Source: Luteibacter jiangsuensis (GTDB lineage: Bacteria; Pseudomonadota; Gammaproteobacteria; Xanthomonadales; Rhodanobacteraceae). From it: a stretch of 64,000 nucleotides of DNA. The stretch is taken from positions 1 through 64,000 of the forward strand of contig NZ_JAUSSK010000004.1 in assembly GCF_030812295.1 (NCBI RefSeq), read 5' to 3'. The notes under the pieces were generated by a model. The model saw nothing but the letters and a program-made list of their open reading frames with translations. It did not search any database and was not told the origin of the DNA. Numbering within the stretch: position 1 is the first letter of the stretch; each line of letters opens with the position of its first letter. Shown here one piece after another: positions 55,830-64,000 of this stretch. The translations under genes were made by a program, and so were the position numbers.

Positions 55830-57842
55830 TTACTTGATGACGCCCTTCACCGCATCCACCACCGCCGTGGTCGTGATGCCGAAGTGTTCATATAACTTGT
55901 CGATCGGGGCGGACGCGCCGAAGGTCGTCATGCCGACCGCCTTACCATCCAGGCCGATGTACTTCGCCCAGAAGTCGACGCTGGCCGCTTCCACCGCCAC
56001 GCGGGCGCGGCACCACGACGGCAGCACGCCTTCACGATACTCGACCGGTTGTGCGTCGAATTCTTCCGTGCAGGGCATCGAGACGACGCGGACCGGCACG
56101 CCCTGGTCGCCCAGCGCCTGCGCGGCTTCGACGGCGATGCCGACTTCCGAGCCGGTGGCGATGATGATCGCCTTGAACTTCTCTTGCGATTCCCAAAGGA
56201 CGTAGCCGCCCTTCTCGATGTCGGCGACCTGCTGTTCGGTGCGCGGATTGTGCTTGAGGTTCTGGCGCGAAAAGATCAGGCACGACGGGTTGCCCGCGCG
56301 CTCGATGGCCTTCTTCCACGAAACCGCCGACTCCACGGCATCGGCCGGGCGCCACACGCGATTGTTCGGGATAAGGCGCAGCGAGCCCAAGTGCTCCACC
56401 GGCTGATGGGTGGGGCCGTCTTCGCCCAGACCGATCGAGTCGTGGGTGTAGACATGGATCGCATGCGCCGGGATCAGCGCCGACATGCGCACGCCGTTGC
56501 GCGCGTAGTCGGAGAACACCAGGAAGGTGGCATCGTACGGAACGAAACCGCCGTGCAGGGCGATACCGTTCGAGATCGCCGTCATGCCGAACTCACGCAC
56601 GCCGTAATGGATGTAGTTGCCTTCAGCACCGCCTGTGGCGATGTTCTTCGAACCCTTCCAGATGGTGAGGTTCGACGGGGCGAGGTCGGCCGAGCCGCCG
56701 ATCAGTTCCGGCAGGAGCGGGCCGAAGGCGTCGAGTGCCATCTGCGAGGCCTTGCGCGAAGCGACCACGGGACCTTCGGCTTGCAGCTTCTTGATGTAGG
56801 CGGCGGCGCTTTCGTTCCAGTTGGACGGCAGCTCACCGGCGATGCGGCGCTTGAATTCGGCGGCGAGTTCCGGGAATTCCTTCGCATACGCCTCGAATTT
56901 TTCGTTCCAGGACTTCTCCGCCTTGGCACCGGCTTCCTTGGCATCCCACGAGACGTAGATTTCTTCCGGGATCTCGAACGGACCGTACTTCCAGCCCAGC
57001 TTTTCCCGGGCGGCCTTCACTTCGTCCGGCCCCAGCGGGGCGCCGTGCGAGGATTCCTTACCTTCCTTGTTCGGTGCGCCGAAACCGATCACCGTCTTGC
57101 AGATCACCAGCGAGGGCTTCTCGCTCTGCGAGGTGGCGGCAGCGATGGCCTTCTTGATCGCTTCGGCATCGTGGCCGTCCACCGGCTTGTCGTCGTCACC
57201 GACGACGACGTTCCAGCCGTAGGCACGGAAGCGCTCGGCGGTGTTATCGGTGAACCAGTCGTGGACTTCGCCGTCGATCGAGATGCCGTTGTCGTCGTAG
57301 ATGGCCACGAGCTTGCCTAGCTTCAGCGTGCCGGCGAGCGAGCAGACTTCGTGCGAGATGCCTTCCATGAGGCAGCCGTCACCGACGAACACGAAGGTGT
57401 GGTGGTCGACGATGTCGTGGCCAGGCCGGTTGAAGCGCGCAGCCAGCACCTCCTCGGCGATGGCGAAACCGACAGCGTTGGCAAGGCCCTGGCCAAGCGG
57501 GCCCGTGGTGGTCTCGACGCCCGGGGTGTGGTGGTACTCCGGGTGGCCAGCGGTGCGGAAGCCCAGCTGGCGGAAGTGCTTGAGGTCTTCGATGCCGAGG
57601 TCGTAGCCGGTGAGGTGGAGCAACGCGTACTGCAGCATGGAGCCATGGCCGTTCGACAACACGAACCGGTCGCGGTTGGGCCAATGCGGATTGGTCGGGT
57701 TATGGTGGAGGAAGTCACCCCACACCACTTCGGCGATGTCGGCCATGCCCATCGGCATGCCCGGGTGCCCGGACTTGGCGGCTTCGACACCATCCATGGC
57801 CAGTGCGCGGATCGCGTTTGCGCGTTCGCGGCGTGTCGTCAT
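55830..57842 (-). CDS. tkt: Transketolase
   Basis: A 670-residue thiamine-diphosphate enzyme of the pentose phosphate and Calvin-type sugar interconversions. It has the N-terminal [18 protein letters not shown], the TPP-binding [15 protein letters not shown] with [12 protein letters not shown], the active-site [15 protein letters not shown] and the second-domain [23 protein letters not shown] at 57842 follows TGGAGA and gives the family start; the frame open to 57932 has no support. The promoter region is 57843-58068, shared with the divergent outer-membrane gene. Confidence 0.97.
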   Translation of the reverse strand: MTTRRERANAIRALAMDGVEAAKSGHPGMPMGMADIAEVVWGDFLHHNPTNPHWPNRDRFVLSNGHGSMLQYALLHLTGYDLGIEDLKHFRQLGFRTAGHPEYHHTPGVETTTGPLGQGLANAVGFAIAEEVLAARFNRPGHDIVDHHTFVFVGDGCLMEGISHEVCSLAGTLKLGKLVAIYDDNGISIDGEVHDWFTDNTAERFRAYGWNVVVGDDDKPVDGHDAEAIKKAIAAATSQSEKPSLVICKTVIGFGAPNKEGKESSHGAPLGPDEVKAAREKLGWKYGPFEIPEEIYVSWDAKEAGAKAEKSWNEKFEAYAKEFPELAAEFKRRIAGELPSNWNESAAAYIKKLQAEGPVVASRKASQMALDAFGPLLPELIGGSADLAPSNLTIWKGSKNIATGGAEGNYIHYGVREFGMTAISNGIALHGGFVPYDATFLVFSDYARNGVRMSALIPAHAIHVYTHDSIGLGEDGPTHQPVEHLGSLRLIPNNRVWRPADAVESAVSWKKAIERAGNPSCLIFSRQNLKHNPRTEQQVADIEKGGYVLWESQEKFKAIIIATGSEVGIAVEAAQALGDQGVPVRVVSMPCTEEFDAQPVEYREGVLPSWCRARVAVEAASVDFWAKYIGLDGKAVGMTTFGASAPIDKLYEHFGITTTAVVDAVKGVIK

Positions 57843-58068
57843 CGGCGTTCTCCAGTTAACAGGCGTCGGAAAAACCCCGATTGTCGCGCATTGGTTCCTG
57901 CTTGTCGTGGACGTTCGTGTCGCAACGCACAAGTTAACCCCGCCTTAATCTTTTGACACCGATTTTTGAATCTCTTCAGGTACGGAGGGTTCTAATCGTT
58001 CACGGCCATCGACCTCCCCCATCCCCCAACCGGACGGTGGCCGCCCCGAAAAGAAGAGGAACATCTCC

Positions 58069-58800
58069 ATGAAAAAGGCAGCTCTTGCCCTTGCGGTTTC
58101 TTGCGTCTCGTTCGCGGCCATTCCGGCCTTCGCCCAGGACAGCAACCCCGCTGTGTCTGGCAATTACCAGCCCAGCCAGGCCGTGGGTAGCGGCAACTGG
58201 TTCATCGGCGCCAATGTCGGCCGCACCAACGGCAGCGACACCGGTGGCTTCGGCAGCGACACCGGCGGATTCAACTTCCTTCACGGCGAAAAAGACCGTC
58301 GCACGGGCTACGGCCTGCTCGGTGGCTACCGCTGGAAGGTCGGTCCGGACCTGGGCCTCGGTGTCGAGGCGGGCTACACGGACCTCGGCAACTATCGTGT
58401 GAAGAACGTCTTCGAGTCGGGCCAGGACGTGGACCAGAAGGGCACGCGCAACGCGCTGCGCGGCTGGATGGTCGGTGTCAACGGCAAGATCAACCTGGTG
58501 CCGCAGTGGTACATCAGCGCGCACGGCGGTTACTTCCGTGCGAACGACAACAACCAGAACTACAACAACAGCGTGGGTCAGGATCTCGGCTTCTCCAGTG
58601 GCGGCCATCCGGATCGCGGCAGCTGGTATGCCGGTCTCGGCACCGGCTGGGACGTCAACGAGCATTTCGGCGTGGGTGTCAGCTATGACTACTTCCATGC
58701 CGACGCCGGCAAGGTCCGCAACAACACCACGGGCGAAGTCTCCCGGGGCCTGAAGCGTTCCACCGGCATTGTGTCGCTCGCCGGCGAATATCGCTTCTAA
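58069..58800 (+). CDS. Outer-membrane beta-barrel protein, paralog 1
   Basis: A 243-residue OmpA-N/OmpW/Ail-like barrel. A signal peptide ends PAFAQDS, and the protein ends in the aromatic barrel signal GEYRF. Alternating strands include GNWFIGANVGRTNG, YGLLGGYRW, LGVEAGYTDLGNY and WYAGLGTGWDVNEHFGVGV. A 21-base in-frame duplication encodes GSDTGGF twice (58231-58272). TTGACA at 57953-57958 may be the -35 box, without a clear -10. Function unknown. Paralog of 59016-59600. Confidence 0.87.
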   Translation: MKKAALALAVSCVSFAAIPAFAQDSNPAVSGNYQPSQAVGSGNWFIGANVGRTNGSDTGGFGSDTGGFNFLHGEKDRRTGYGLLGGYRWKVGPDLGLGVEAGYTDLGNYRVKNVFESGQDVDQKGTRNALRGWMVGVNGKINLVPQWYISAHGGYFRANDNNQNYNNSVGQDLGFSSGGHPDRGSWYAGLGTGWDVNEHFGVGVSYDYFHADAGKVRNNTTGEVSRGLKRSTGIVSLAGEYRF

Positions 58801-58831
58801 GTTTCGCGCGACAACGGTCCTTCAACGACCG

Positions 58832-58858
58832 AGCCGCGACGCCACCCCCGTCGCGGCT
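58832..58858 (+). terminator. Stem-loop after the first barrel gene
   Basis: AGCCGCGACG and CGTCGCGGCT pair over ten bases with a seven-base loop, followed by TTAATCGTTTCTTAAT, a broken T-rich tail. It lies 31 bases after the stop of 58069-58800 and probably terminates it before the paralog. Confidence 0.65.
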
Positions 58859-59015
58859 TAATCGTTTCTTAATACTGCACTAAGCGGTATTGAATCTATG
58901 CGAGGACGCCACATCTAACGTTCTACGCACGGCATCCCCGCTCGTGCGCCGCTGCGCATACGGCATTCCCCCATGGCCGCGCCGCGACAAGAACAAGAAG
59001 CAGGAGAGATCCACC

Positions 59016-59600
59016 ATGAAGAAGACCCTTATCGCCCTCGCCCTGGTCGCCGCCGGCATGGCCGCGGCTCCCGCTTTCGCGCAGGACGCCAATGGCGCCG
59101 GCGGTTGGTTCATCAACGGCAATGTCGGTCGCACATCGGTAGACAAGGACCGCTACGACGGTCACGACACCGGCTACGCACTCAACGGTGGTTATCGCTG
59201 GACCGTGACCCCGTGGGCCGCACTGGGTGTCGAGGCCGGCTATAACGATCTCGGCAACATCAACGCGAAGAACTTCTTCAACGGCGACCGCGTCGTCGAC
59301 CGCCGCAAGTCGGAACTGCATGGTTGGACCGCGGGCGTGAACGGCCACTTCAACGTCGATCCGAAGTGGTACATCAGCGGCCGTGCCGGTATCTATGGCT
59401 GGAAGGGCCACGGCGTCAGCAACGACGACGTCACCCGCCGCGATCTCGACAAGACCAGCTGGTATGCCGGCGTGGGTGTGGGCTACGACTTCACGCCGAA
59501 CTGGAGCCTGGGCATCAACTACGACCACTACGATGCGAAGAAGGATGGCCTGGACCTGTCGACCAACATGACCTCGGTCTCGGCGGAATATCGCTTCTAA
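59016..59600 (+). CDS. Outer-membrane beta-barrel protein, paralog 2
   Basis: A 194-residue barrel with a signal peptide ending PAFAQDA and a final AEYRF. It matches paralog 1 along most of its length (GGWFINGNVGRTSVD, LNGGYRWTV, LGVEAGYNDLGN, WYAGVGVGYDFTPNWSLG) but lacks the Asn-rich first insert and some loops. ATG at 59016 with CAGGAGA upstream; the frame open to 58890 is not supported. A tandem duplication with loop divergence is the simplest origin. Followed by a strong terminator. Confidence 0.88.
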   Translation: MKKTLIALALVAAGMAAAPAFAQDANGAGGWFINGNVGRTSVDKDRYDGHDTGYALNGGYRWTVTPWAALGVEAGYNDLGNINAKNFFNGDRVVDRRKSELHGWTAGVNGHFNVDPKWYISGRAGIYGWKGHGVSNDDVTRRDLDKTSWYAGVGVGYDFTPNWSLGINYDHYDAKKDGLDLSTNMTSVSAEYRF

Positions 59601-59624
59601 GCCAGCTTCGGCCTCGGTCGAAAC

Positions 59625-59659
59625 AAAAAAACCCGGCGCCTCGCGGCGCCGGGTTTTTT
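59625..59659. terminator. Bidirectional factor-independent terminator
   Basis: Nine G/C pairs (CCCGGCGCC/GGCGCCGGG, loop TCGC) are flanked by an A7 run on the left and a T6 run on the right. It therefore serves both the barrel gene (plus) and the convergent aldolase gene (minus). Its position midway between the two stops fits this. Confidence 0.93.
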
Positions 59660-59681
59660 CTGGGCGGAGCTGGGGGGGCTA

Positions 59682-60707
59682 TCAGCCGCCCTTCTTCCAA
59701 CGACCAAGTGCGGCGTCGCCGTTTTCCTTCGCACGCGCGTAGACCACGTCCTGGGCCTTCTTGACGTTGCTTTGCTGGTCCTTCGACCAGACATTCAGCG
59801 CCTCGGCCACGAGCGCGCGGCCGTAGGAAAAGCTCACCGGCCAGGGGTGCGGACCCATCTGGTTGATGATGTTCAGGTGTTCGGTGGCCTGGGCGTCGGT
59901 CTGGCCACCGGAGAGGAAGACGATACCCGGCAGGGTGGCCGGCACGGTGGTTTTCAGGACACGGATGGTGGCATCGGCGACTTCTTCCGGCGTAGCTTGC
60001 GCATCCTTGGGCGCGTGCTTGCCCGGGATCACCATGCTGACCTTCAGGATGGTGCCCTCGAGCATCACGTTCTGCTCGTACAGCGCATTGAACAGGCTGC
60101 GCAGGACCGCCTCGTGCACCTCGTAGCTGACGTCGAGGTCGTGCGTGCTCTCCGGGCCGTCCATGACGATTTCCGGCTCGACCATCGGCACCAGCCCGGC
60201 TTCCTGGCACAACGCGGCGTAGCGGGCCAGCGCGTGCATGTTGGCTTCGATGGCGGTGGAGCTGGGATTGTCCTCGGTGATGTTGATCACCGCACGCCAC
60301 TTGGCGAACTGGGCACCTAGCTGGGCGTATTCCTTGAGGCGGTCACGCAAGCCATCGAGGCCCTCGGTGATCATGTCGCCGGGGAAGCCCGCGAGCGGCA
60401 CCGGGCCCTTGTCCACCTTGATGCCAGGGATGATACCGGCCTTCTTCATGGCCTCGACGAGCGGCACGCCATCCTTGGTCTTCTGCCGGATCGTCTCGTC
60501 GAACAGGATCGCCCCGGAGATGTGCTCACCGAGGTTGGGCGTGGTCAGCAGAAGCTCGCGATAGGCGCGCCGGTTTTCCTCGGTGTTCTCGACACCCGCC
60601 GCGTCGAAGCGCTTCTTGATCGTCCCGGTCGATTCGTCGACGGCGATGATGCCCTTGCCGGTGGCAACCATCGCCTGCGCGACCTGTTCGAGGTTTTCGA
60701 TGCTCAT
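59682..60707 (-). CDS. Class I fructose-bisphosphate aldolase
   Basis: A 341-residue Schiff-base aldolase of glycolysis/gluconeogenesis. It has GKGIIAVDESTGTIKKRF, the phosphate-binding LFDETIRQKT, KWRAVINIT, the acidic MVEPEIVMDGPE, the catalytic lysine in LEGTILKVSMVIPGKH and FLSGGQTDAQATEHLN. This is the animal/plant-like class I enzyme; the class II (fbaA) type is not seen here. ATG at 60707 is chosen by homology. Close to pgk, transketolase and pyruvate kinase, it belongs to a loose central-carbon neighbourhood. Confidence 0.95.
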   Translation of the reverse strand: MSIENLEQVAQAMVATGKGIIAVDESTGTIKKRFDAAGVENTEENRRAYRELLLTTPNLGEHISGAILFDETIRQKTKDGVPLVEAMKKAGIIPGIKVDKGPVPLAGFPGDMITEGLDGLRDRLKEYAQLGAQFAKWRAVINITEDNPSSTAIEANMHALARYAALCQEAGLVPMVEPEIVMDGPESTHDLDVSYEVHEAVLRSLFNALYEQNVMLEGTILKVSMVIPGKHAPKDAQATPEEVADATIRVLKTTVPATLPGIVFLSGGQTDAQATEHLNIINQMGPHPWPVSFSYGRALVAEALNVWSKDQQSNVKKAQDVVYARAKENGDAALGRWKKGG

Positions 60708-60813
60708 GACAACTCCGTGGAAGTAGTGGTATGCCCCGCGAAGCCTGGGGGGCGGATGCAAAAAACCGGCGGAGTATATGGGAATACCCCGTGGACGCCG
60801 TTGTGCGGCGCGA

Positions 60814-61257
60814 TCAACTGGTCTGGTCGTAGCCGGGCAGTTTGCACTGGCTCAGGATGGAAGCCTTGCGGGCCGGGTCGTCGGGCAGGTTGAAACCGGC
60901 GACGTAATAGGTCTGCACAGGCTCGGCGGTGCCGTTCTGCGTGCCCTTCACGTAGACCAGCTGCTTCACGATGCTGACGCCGACCTGGCCCAGGTCGCCT
61001 TCCGGGACGACCTTCGCGATCGTGGGATTTCGCGTCTTGCCATCGGAGCCGATCATGTAGGTGACAGCGACGCAGCCAGGCTGGTTGAGGTTCTTGCCCG
61101 TGTTGGGCACATCGGCGTCGATGGTCTTGTTGGTGAGGAACCAGTAGCCGGTGAGGCGCTCCGGAGAGACGCGGCGTAAGGTCTGCGCCGCGGCGGTGCC
61201 GGCGACGAGGAGGAGGACGGCGGCGATGGCGCCGGTGCGGAAGCTGATTCGGATCAT
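60814..61257 (-). CDS. Exported protein with TonB-C-like domain
   Basis: A 147-residue protein with a signal peptide (FRTGAIAAVLLLVAGTAAAQ). The mature region QPGCVAVTYMIGSDGKTRN, followed by KVVPEGDLGQVGVSIVKQLV, has the beta-alpha-beta pattern of the TonB/energy-transducer C-terminal domain, but no N-terminal membrane anchor or Pro-rich linker is present. Two cysteines may pair (GCVAV and SQCKLPG). ATG at 61257 follows GAGGG. Function unknown; a free periplasmic TonB-C-like protein. Confidence 0.75.
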   Translation of the reverse strand: MIRISFRTGAIAAVLLLVAGTAAAQTLRRVSPERLTGYWFLTNKTIDADVPNTGKNLNQPGCVAVTYMIGSDGKTRNPTIAKVVPEGDLGQVGVSIVKQLVYVKGTQNGTAEPVQTYYVAGFNLPDDPARKASILSQCKLPGYDQTS

Positions 61258-61373
61258 GACGCCCTCGTGGATTTGCCAGGGCATCGAGTTTACTCCCGCC
61301 GGGGGATGCGATGCGTGTGAAATCGTGCGGTGGGCGGGAGATCCGCGCCGGTGAGTGGACGCCGCGACCGGGA

Positions 61374-61494
61374 ATCGCGGACAGAGTCCGCTCCCACCCA
61401 GCCGGCTGCCGGGACTGCTCCCACCAGGCCGGTGCTTGGAGTACCGGCAAGCCCCGGTAGCCAATGCCTGGTGGGAGCGGACCCTGTCCGCGAC
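61374..61494. repeat. Inverted pair of dispersed repeats, GCGGAC variant
   Basis: The left unit (61374-61397) and right unit (61471-61494, starting GTGGGAGCGG) are inverted relative to each other. The core stem here is GCGGAC/GTCCGC, a compensated variant of the GCCGAC/GTCGGC core elsewhere. A partial CTCCCACCAGG lies at 61418-61428 between them. The pair separates the TonB-like gene from the pyruvate kinase stop. Confidence 0.8.
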
Positions 61495-61512
61495 AGGTGC
61501 CGGAGGCGCCTG

Positions 61513-62982
61513 TTACAGGTCGCGCAGGCTGTCCGCGATGCCGTCTTCGCCGATCACCAGCAACTTCAGCGTGTTGGTGCCACCGCCCCGGCCGATATGG
61601 TCGCCGTGGGTGAGGATCACGCGATCGCCCTTGGTCAGCTTGCCCAGTGCGAACAGGTGCTGGAGCGCGGCACGGGCGGTGTGCGCGGGGTCGAGGTTGC
61701 TCTGCTCGAAGTCCACCGGCTGTACGTCGCGCAACACCAGCATGCGGCGACGGGCCATGCCGGACGGCGACATGGCGTAAATGGGCACGGCGAAACGATA
61801 GCGCGACAGCCACTGCGCGGTAGCGCCGGATTCGGTCAGCGCGACGATCGCGCGAACGCCGACCTGGGCCGCCAGCAGCATCGCCGCGAGGGCGATGGCC
61901 TGGTCGGAACGGTCGATCGAGTGCGTGTCCGGGCGCAGGTCGTCGCGCGGCTCGAACTGGCGCTCGGCACCGAGGCAGATGCGGCGCATCGCGGCCACGG
62001 CCTTGTCCGGATGGGCGCCGGCCGCGCTCTCCTGCGAGAGCATCACGGCGTCGGTACCGTCGATCACGGCATTGGCCACGTCGAGCACTTCGGCGCGGGT
62101 CGGGATCGGCGCCGTGACCATCGATTGCAGCATCTGCGTCGCGGTGATGACCGAGCGGTTGCGTTGCACGGACTCGCGGATGATCTTTTTCTGCAGGCCC
62201 GGAAGCTCGGCGTCGCCGATCTCCACGCCGAGATCGCCGCGGGCGACCATGACGACGTCGGAGGCGTCGATGATCTCGCCCAGTACCGGGATGGCATCCG
62301 CGCGCTCGATCTTCGAGACGATAGCCGCGTCACCGCCAGCCTCGCGCAGCAGTCGGCGTGCCTCGTGCAGGTCTTCCGCGGAACGGACGAAGGACACGGC
62401 CAGGAAGTCGGCGCCCATCTCGGCGGCGAGCTTGATGTCGTTACGGTCCTTGTCCGACAGTGCCGCGACCGACAAGCCACCACCCTGGCGATTCAGGCCC
62501 TTGCGGTCGGACAAGCGGCCACCGATCGCGACCCGGCAGCGGATCTCGCTACCCACCACTTCCACGACCGCGAGCGCGACCAGGCCGTCGTCGAGCAAAA
62601 GGATGTCGCCGGCGACCACGTCCTTGGGCAGGTCGTAGTAGCTCACGCCGACACGGGCCTGGTTACCCGGAGGCGCGTCGGGACGGCAGTCGAGTACGAA
62701 GCTGTCGCCGGTCATCAGGTCGACGGGGCCACCCGCGAACTTCTCGATGCGGATCTTGGGACCCTGCAGGTCGGCCAGGATGCCGACCTCGCGGCCGACC
62801 TTGTCGGCTGCGGCGCGTACCGCCGCGGCACGGGCCCGGTGATCGTCCGGCTGGCCATGCGAAAGGTTCAGGCGGACGATATCCACGCCCTCCTCGAGGA
62901 TTTTCTCGAGCATGCCCGGCGCATCGGTGGCGGGGCCGAGGGTGGCGACGATCTTGGTGCGGCGTACCTGAATTTCGGTCAT
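61513..62982 (-). CDS. pyk: Pyruvate kinase
   Basis: A 489-residue glycolytic enzyme. It has the N-terminal RRTKIVATLGPAT, the catalytic RLNLSHGQPDDH, ILADLQGPKIRI, the Lys/Glu/Asp cluster AIVSKIERADAIPVLGEI with VMVARGDLGVEIG, and VITATQMLQSM. The C-terminal domain is complete. The start ATG follows AAGGTAA. It lies 34 bases after the nuclease gene on the same strand and may share its transcript. Confidence 0.97.
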   Translation of the reverse strand: MTEIQVRRTKIVATLGPATDAPGMLEKILEEGVDIVRLNLSHGQPDDHRARAAAVRAAADKVGREVGILADLQGPKIRIEKFAGGPVDLMTGDSFVLDCRPDAPPGNQARVGVSYYDLPKDVVAGDILLLDDGLVALAVVEVVGSEIRCRVAIGGRLSDRKGLNRQGGGLSVAALSDKDRNDIKLAAEMGADFLAVSFVRSAEDLHEARRLLREAGGDAAIVSKIERADAIPVLGEIIDASDVVMVARGDLGVEIGDAELPGLQKKIIRESVQRNRSVITATQMLQSMVTAPIPTRAEVLDVANAVIDGTDAVMLSQESAAGAHPDKAVAAMRRICLGAERQFEPRDDLRPDTHSIDRSDQAIALAAMLLAAQVGVRAIVALTESGATAQWLSRYRFAVPIYAMSPSGMARRRMLVLRDVQPVDFEQSNLDPAHTARAALQHLFALGKLTKGDRVILTHGDHIGRGGGTNTLKLLVIGEDGIADSLRDL

Positions 62983-63016
62983 GGAGGATTACCTTGTCTT
63001 GAATGCGGGGCGCGGA

Positions 63017-63841
63017 TCAGTCCAGCGTCTTGTTGAGCAGGTCGGCGAGGCGTCTGGCCGCTTCGCGCAAGCGTGTCTCGGCGATAGGCAGGTTCGTCGC
63101 CACGTAGGCGTCGTCGATGCGGTGGCCGTCGGGATAAAAACCCGGAGTGGCGACGATCGAGCAGGACTCCTCCGCCCATTGCGCGTACGGATTGTCGAAC
63201 GGCGCGATCGGGCGCGGCAGCTTCACGGGTCCTTCGGCGGCCAGACGGTCCGCGTAGGCCTGCCACTTGAGGTCACGGGTGTAGAGCATCTGCGAGTCCC
63301 ACACGCGGTGCAGGTTCGTACCCTTGCCATCGAACTGCACCTGGTACTCGTTGCCGCCCTTGTCGTCACGGTTGCCCGCGTGCAACGGCTGGTGCACGTC
63401 GCCGACGAAGTGGACCACGAATTTCAGCGCCTCGGCGCGTTCCGCGTTGGACTTGTGCCGGTCGCCGAGGATGGCCACGTATTTCTCCAGCCCGCCGATG
63501 ACGCAACGGCCGTCGGCGCAGTCGCGTGGCGGCACGTAATGGCACTTCCCGTCGCGGAAATTCACGTAGTGCAGGGGACCGGTGGCCTTGCCCAGGTCTT
63601 CCTTGCCGGGCATGTCGCGCAGATGGTCGGGCCAGCTGGCGATATCGGGCAGGGAATCGGACCCATCCGCCTTCAACAGCCGGGTCACCTCGGCGCGGGC
63701 CGAGGGGTCGAGCTGGCGCCAGGCCAGTTCGGCGACGATACGGTGGCCGATGTCGCCCCAGGCCTGCACGGTGGCGGCGAAGGCGGGAATGGCGAGGGCC
63801 AGCAGGGCGGCGATGGTGCGGCGCTTATGGAGGGCTTTCAT
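63017..63841 (-). CDS. S1/P1-type nuclease
   Basis: A 274-residue secreted zinc-dependent nuclease. The signal peptide (IAALLALAIPAFAATVQ) leads directly to the mature N-terminal Trp of WGDIGHRIVAELAWRQL, whose amino and carbonyl groups bind zinc in the family. Other ligands appear in SLPDIASWPDHLRD, HYVNF, FVVHFVGDVHQPLHAGN and GTNLHRVWDSQML. It would degrade single-stranded DNA/RNA in the periplasm or outside the cell. ATG at 63841 places the signal peptide correctly; the open frame to the window edge has no support. Confidence 0.95.
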   Translation of the reverse strand: MKALHKRRTIAALLALAIPAFAATVQAWGDIGHRIVAELAWRQLDPSARAEVTRLLKADGSDSLPDIASWPDHLRDMPGKEDLGKATGPLHYVNFRDGKCHYVPPRDCADGRCVIGGLEKYVAILGDRHKSNAERAEALKFVVHFVGDVHQPLHAGNRDDKGGNEYQVQFDGKGTNLHRVWDSQMLYTRDLKWQAYADRLAAEGPVKLPRPIAPFDNPYAQWAEESCSIVATPGFYPDGHRIDDAYVATNLPIAETRLREAARRLADLLNKTLD

Positions 63842-64000
63842 GGACCAGCAAACGTTTCCGGGCGGGCGAACGGCCAAGTGTGCCACAGCCGGACTGAGAC
63901 CCGGATGACAAATCGCGGCAATGCAGCAAGCAGGGTCCGGGGGGCTTCCGTTACCATGGAGGTTTACACCACCCGCCCCTACTTCGTTAGCACATCCCAT
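63842..64000. other. Upstream region of the nuclease gene
   Basis: Non-coding to the window edge as far as can be seen. It should hold the promoter of the nuclease gene; no clear hexamers were recognised. Confidence 0.4.

Noticed and set aside
56049-57320. 423-codon frame antisense to transketolase
   Set aside because: Shadow of a complete transketolase; no ribosome site or domain.
57953-57958. TTGACA as a full promoter for the first barrel gene
   Set aside because: The -35 box is perfect but no -10 hexamer is found at 16-19 bases, so it is only mentioned in the gene entry.
61330-63036. 568-codon frame antisense to pyruvate kinase
   Set aside because: Covers the whole of a conserved pyruvate kinase on the other strand; no motif.

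Overview
The window is a high-GC gammaproteobacterial chromosome segment. The gene set points to the Xanthomonadales, most likely the Rhodanobacteraceae (Luteibacter/Dyella type): etfBA and a metB-like gene flank a lipopolysaccharide locus, rmlBACD and PilU are of xanthomonad type, a class I aldolase and Pgk are present, and stem-forming repeats built on GTGGGAG sit between genes. Genus assignment is inference. No tRNA, rRNA, CRISPR array, insertion sequence or prophage was seen.

Layout. 1-3887: AlkB-type demethylase, amidase and ETF-ubiquinone oxidoreductase (ETF-QO). 3887-8171: plus-strand glycosyltransferases joined to ETF-QO by a TGATG overlap. 8210-13068: minus-strand operon of a GT2 polyprenyl-phosphate glycosyltransferase, a methyltransferase, a flippase-like membrane protein and a large GT-C-like protein. 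13323-15033: etfBA. 15172-24358: plus-strand operon for a CDP-6-deoxysugar with a second GT2/flippase-like/GT-C-like set. 24439-27381: manC and another polytopic protein. 27359-38756: minus-strand operon metB-wzm-wzt-fkbM-(GT-GT)-gmd-rmd-manB. 38959-42357: rmlBACD. 42333-46028: acyltransferase, glmS and a CBS-domain PLP enzyme. 46209-64000: mostly housekeeping genes (DUF465, DUF4398 pair, pilU, maiA, pgk, HAD phosphatase, transketolase, aldolase, pyruvate kinase, S1/P1 nuclease), with an AT3-SGNH acyltransferase, a secreted B-lectin and two paralogous outer-membrane barrels.

How it works together. ManC, ManB, Gmd and Rmd make GDP-D-rhamnose; RmlABCD make dTDP-L-rhamnose; RfbF and RfbG with a reductase make a CDP-6-deoxyhexose. 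Wzm/Wzt with a C-terminal carbohydrate-binding domain, and no recognisable wzx/wzy, indicate ABC-transporter-dependent O-antigen export. The FkbM methyltransferase next to Wzt carries a long coiled coil and may cap and measure the chain in the manner of WbdD. Two separate GT2 + flippase-like + GT-C-like sets, one on each side of etfBA, look like Gtr-type systems that decorate the polymer in the periplasm. The etfA-metB interval is the known variable lps locus of Xanthomonas; here polysaccharide genes also fill the space between ETF-QO and etfB.

The most interesting items are the duplicated periplasmic glycosylation module, the coiled-coil FkbM/Wzt pair, the CDP-sugar branch without rfbH but with a mutase-like flavoprotein, the secreted mannose-lectin-type protein, and the dispersed palindromes whose stems vary in a compensated way.
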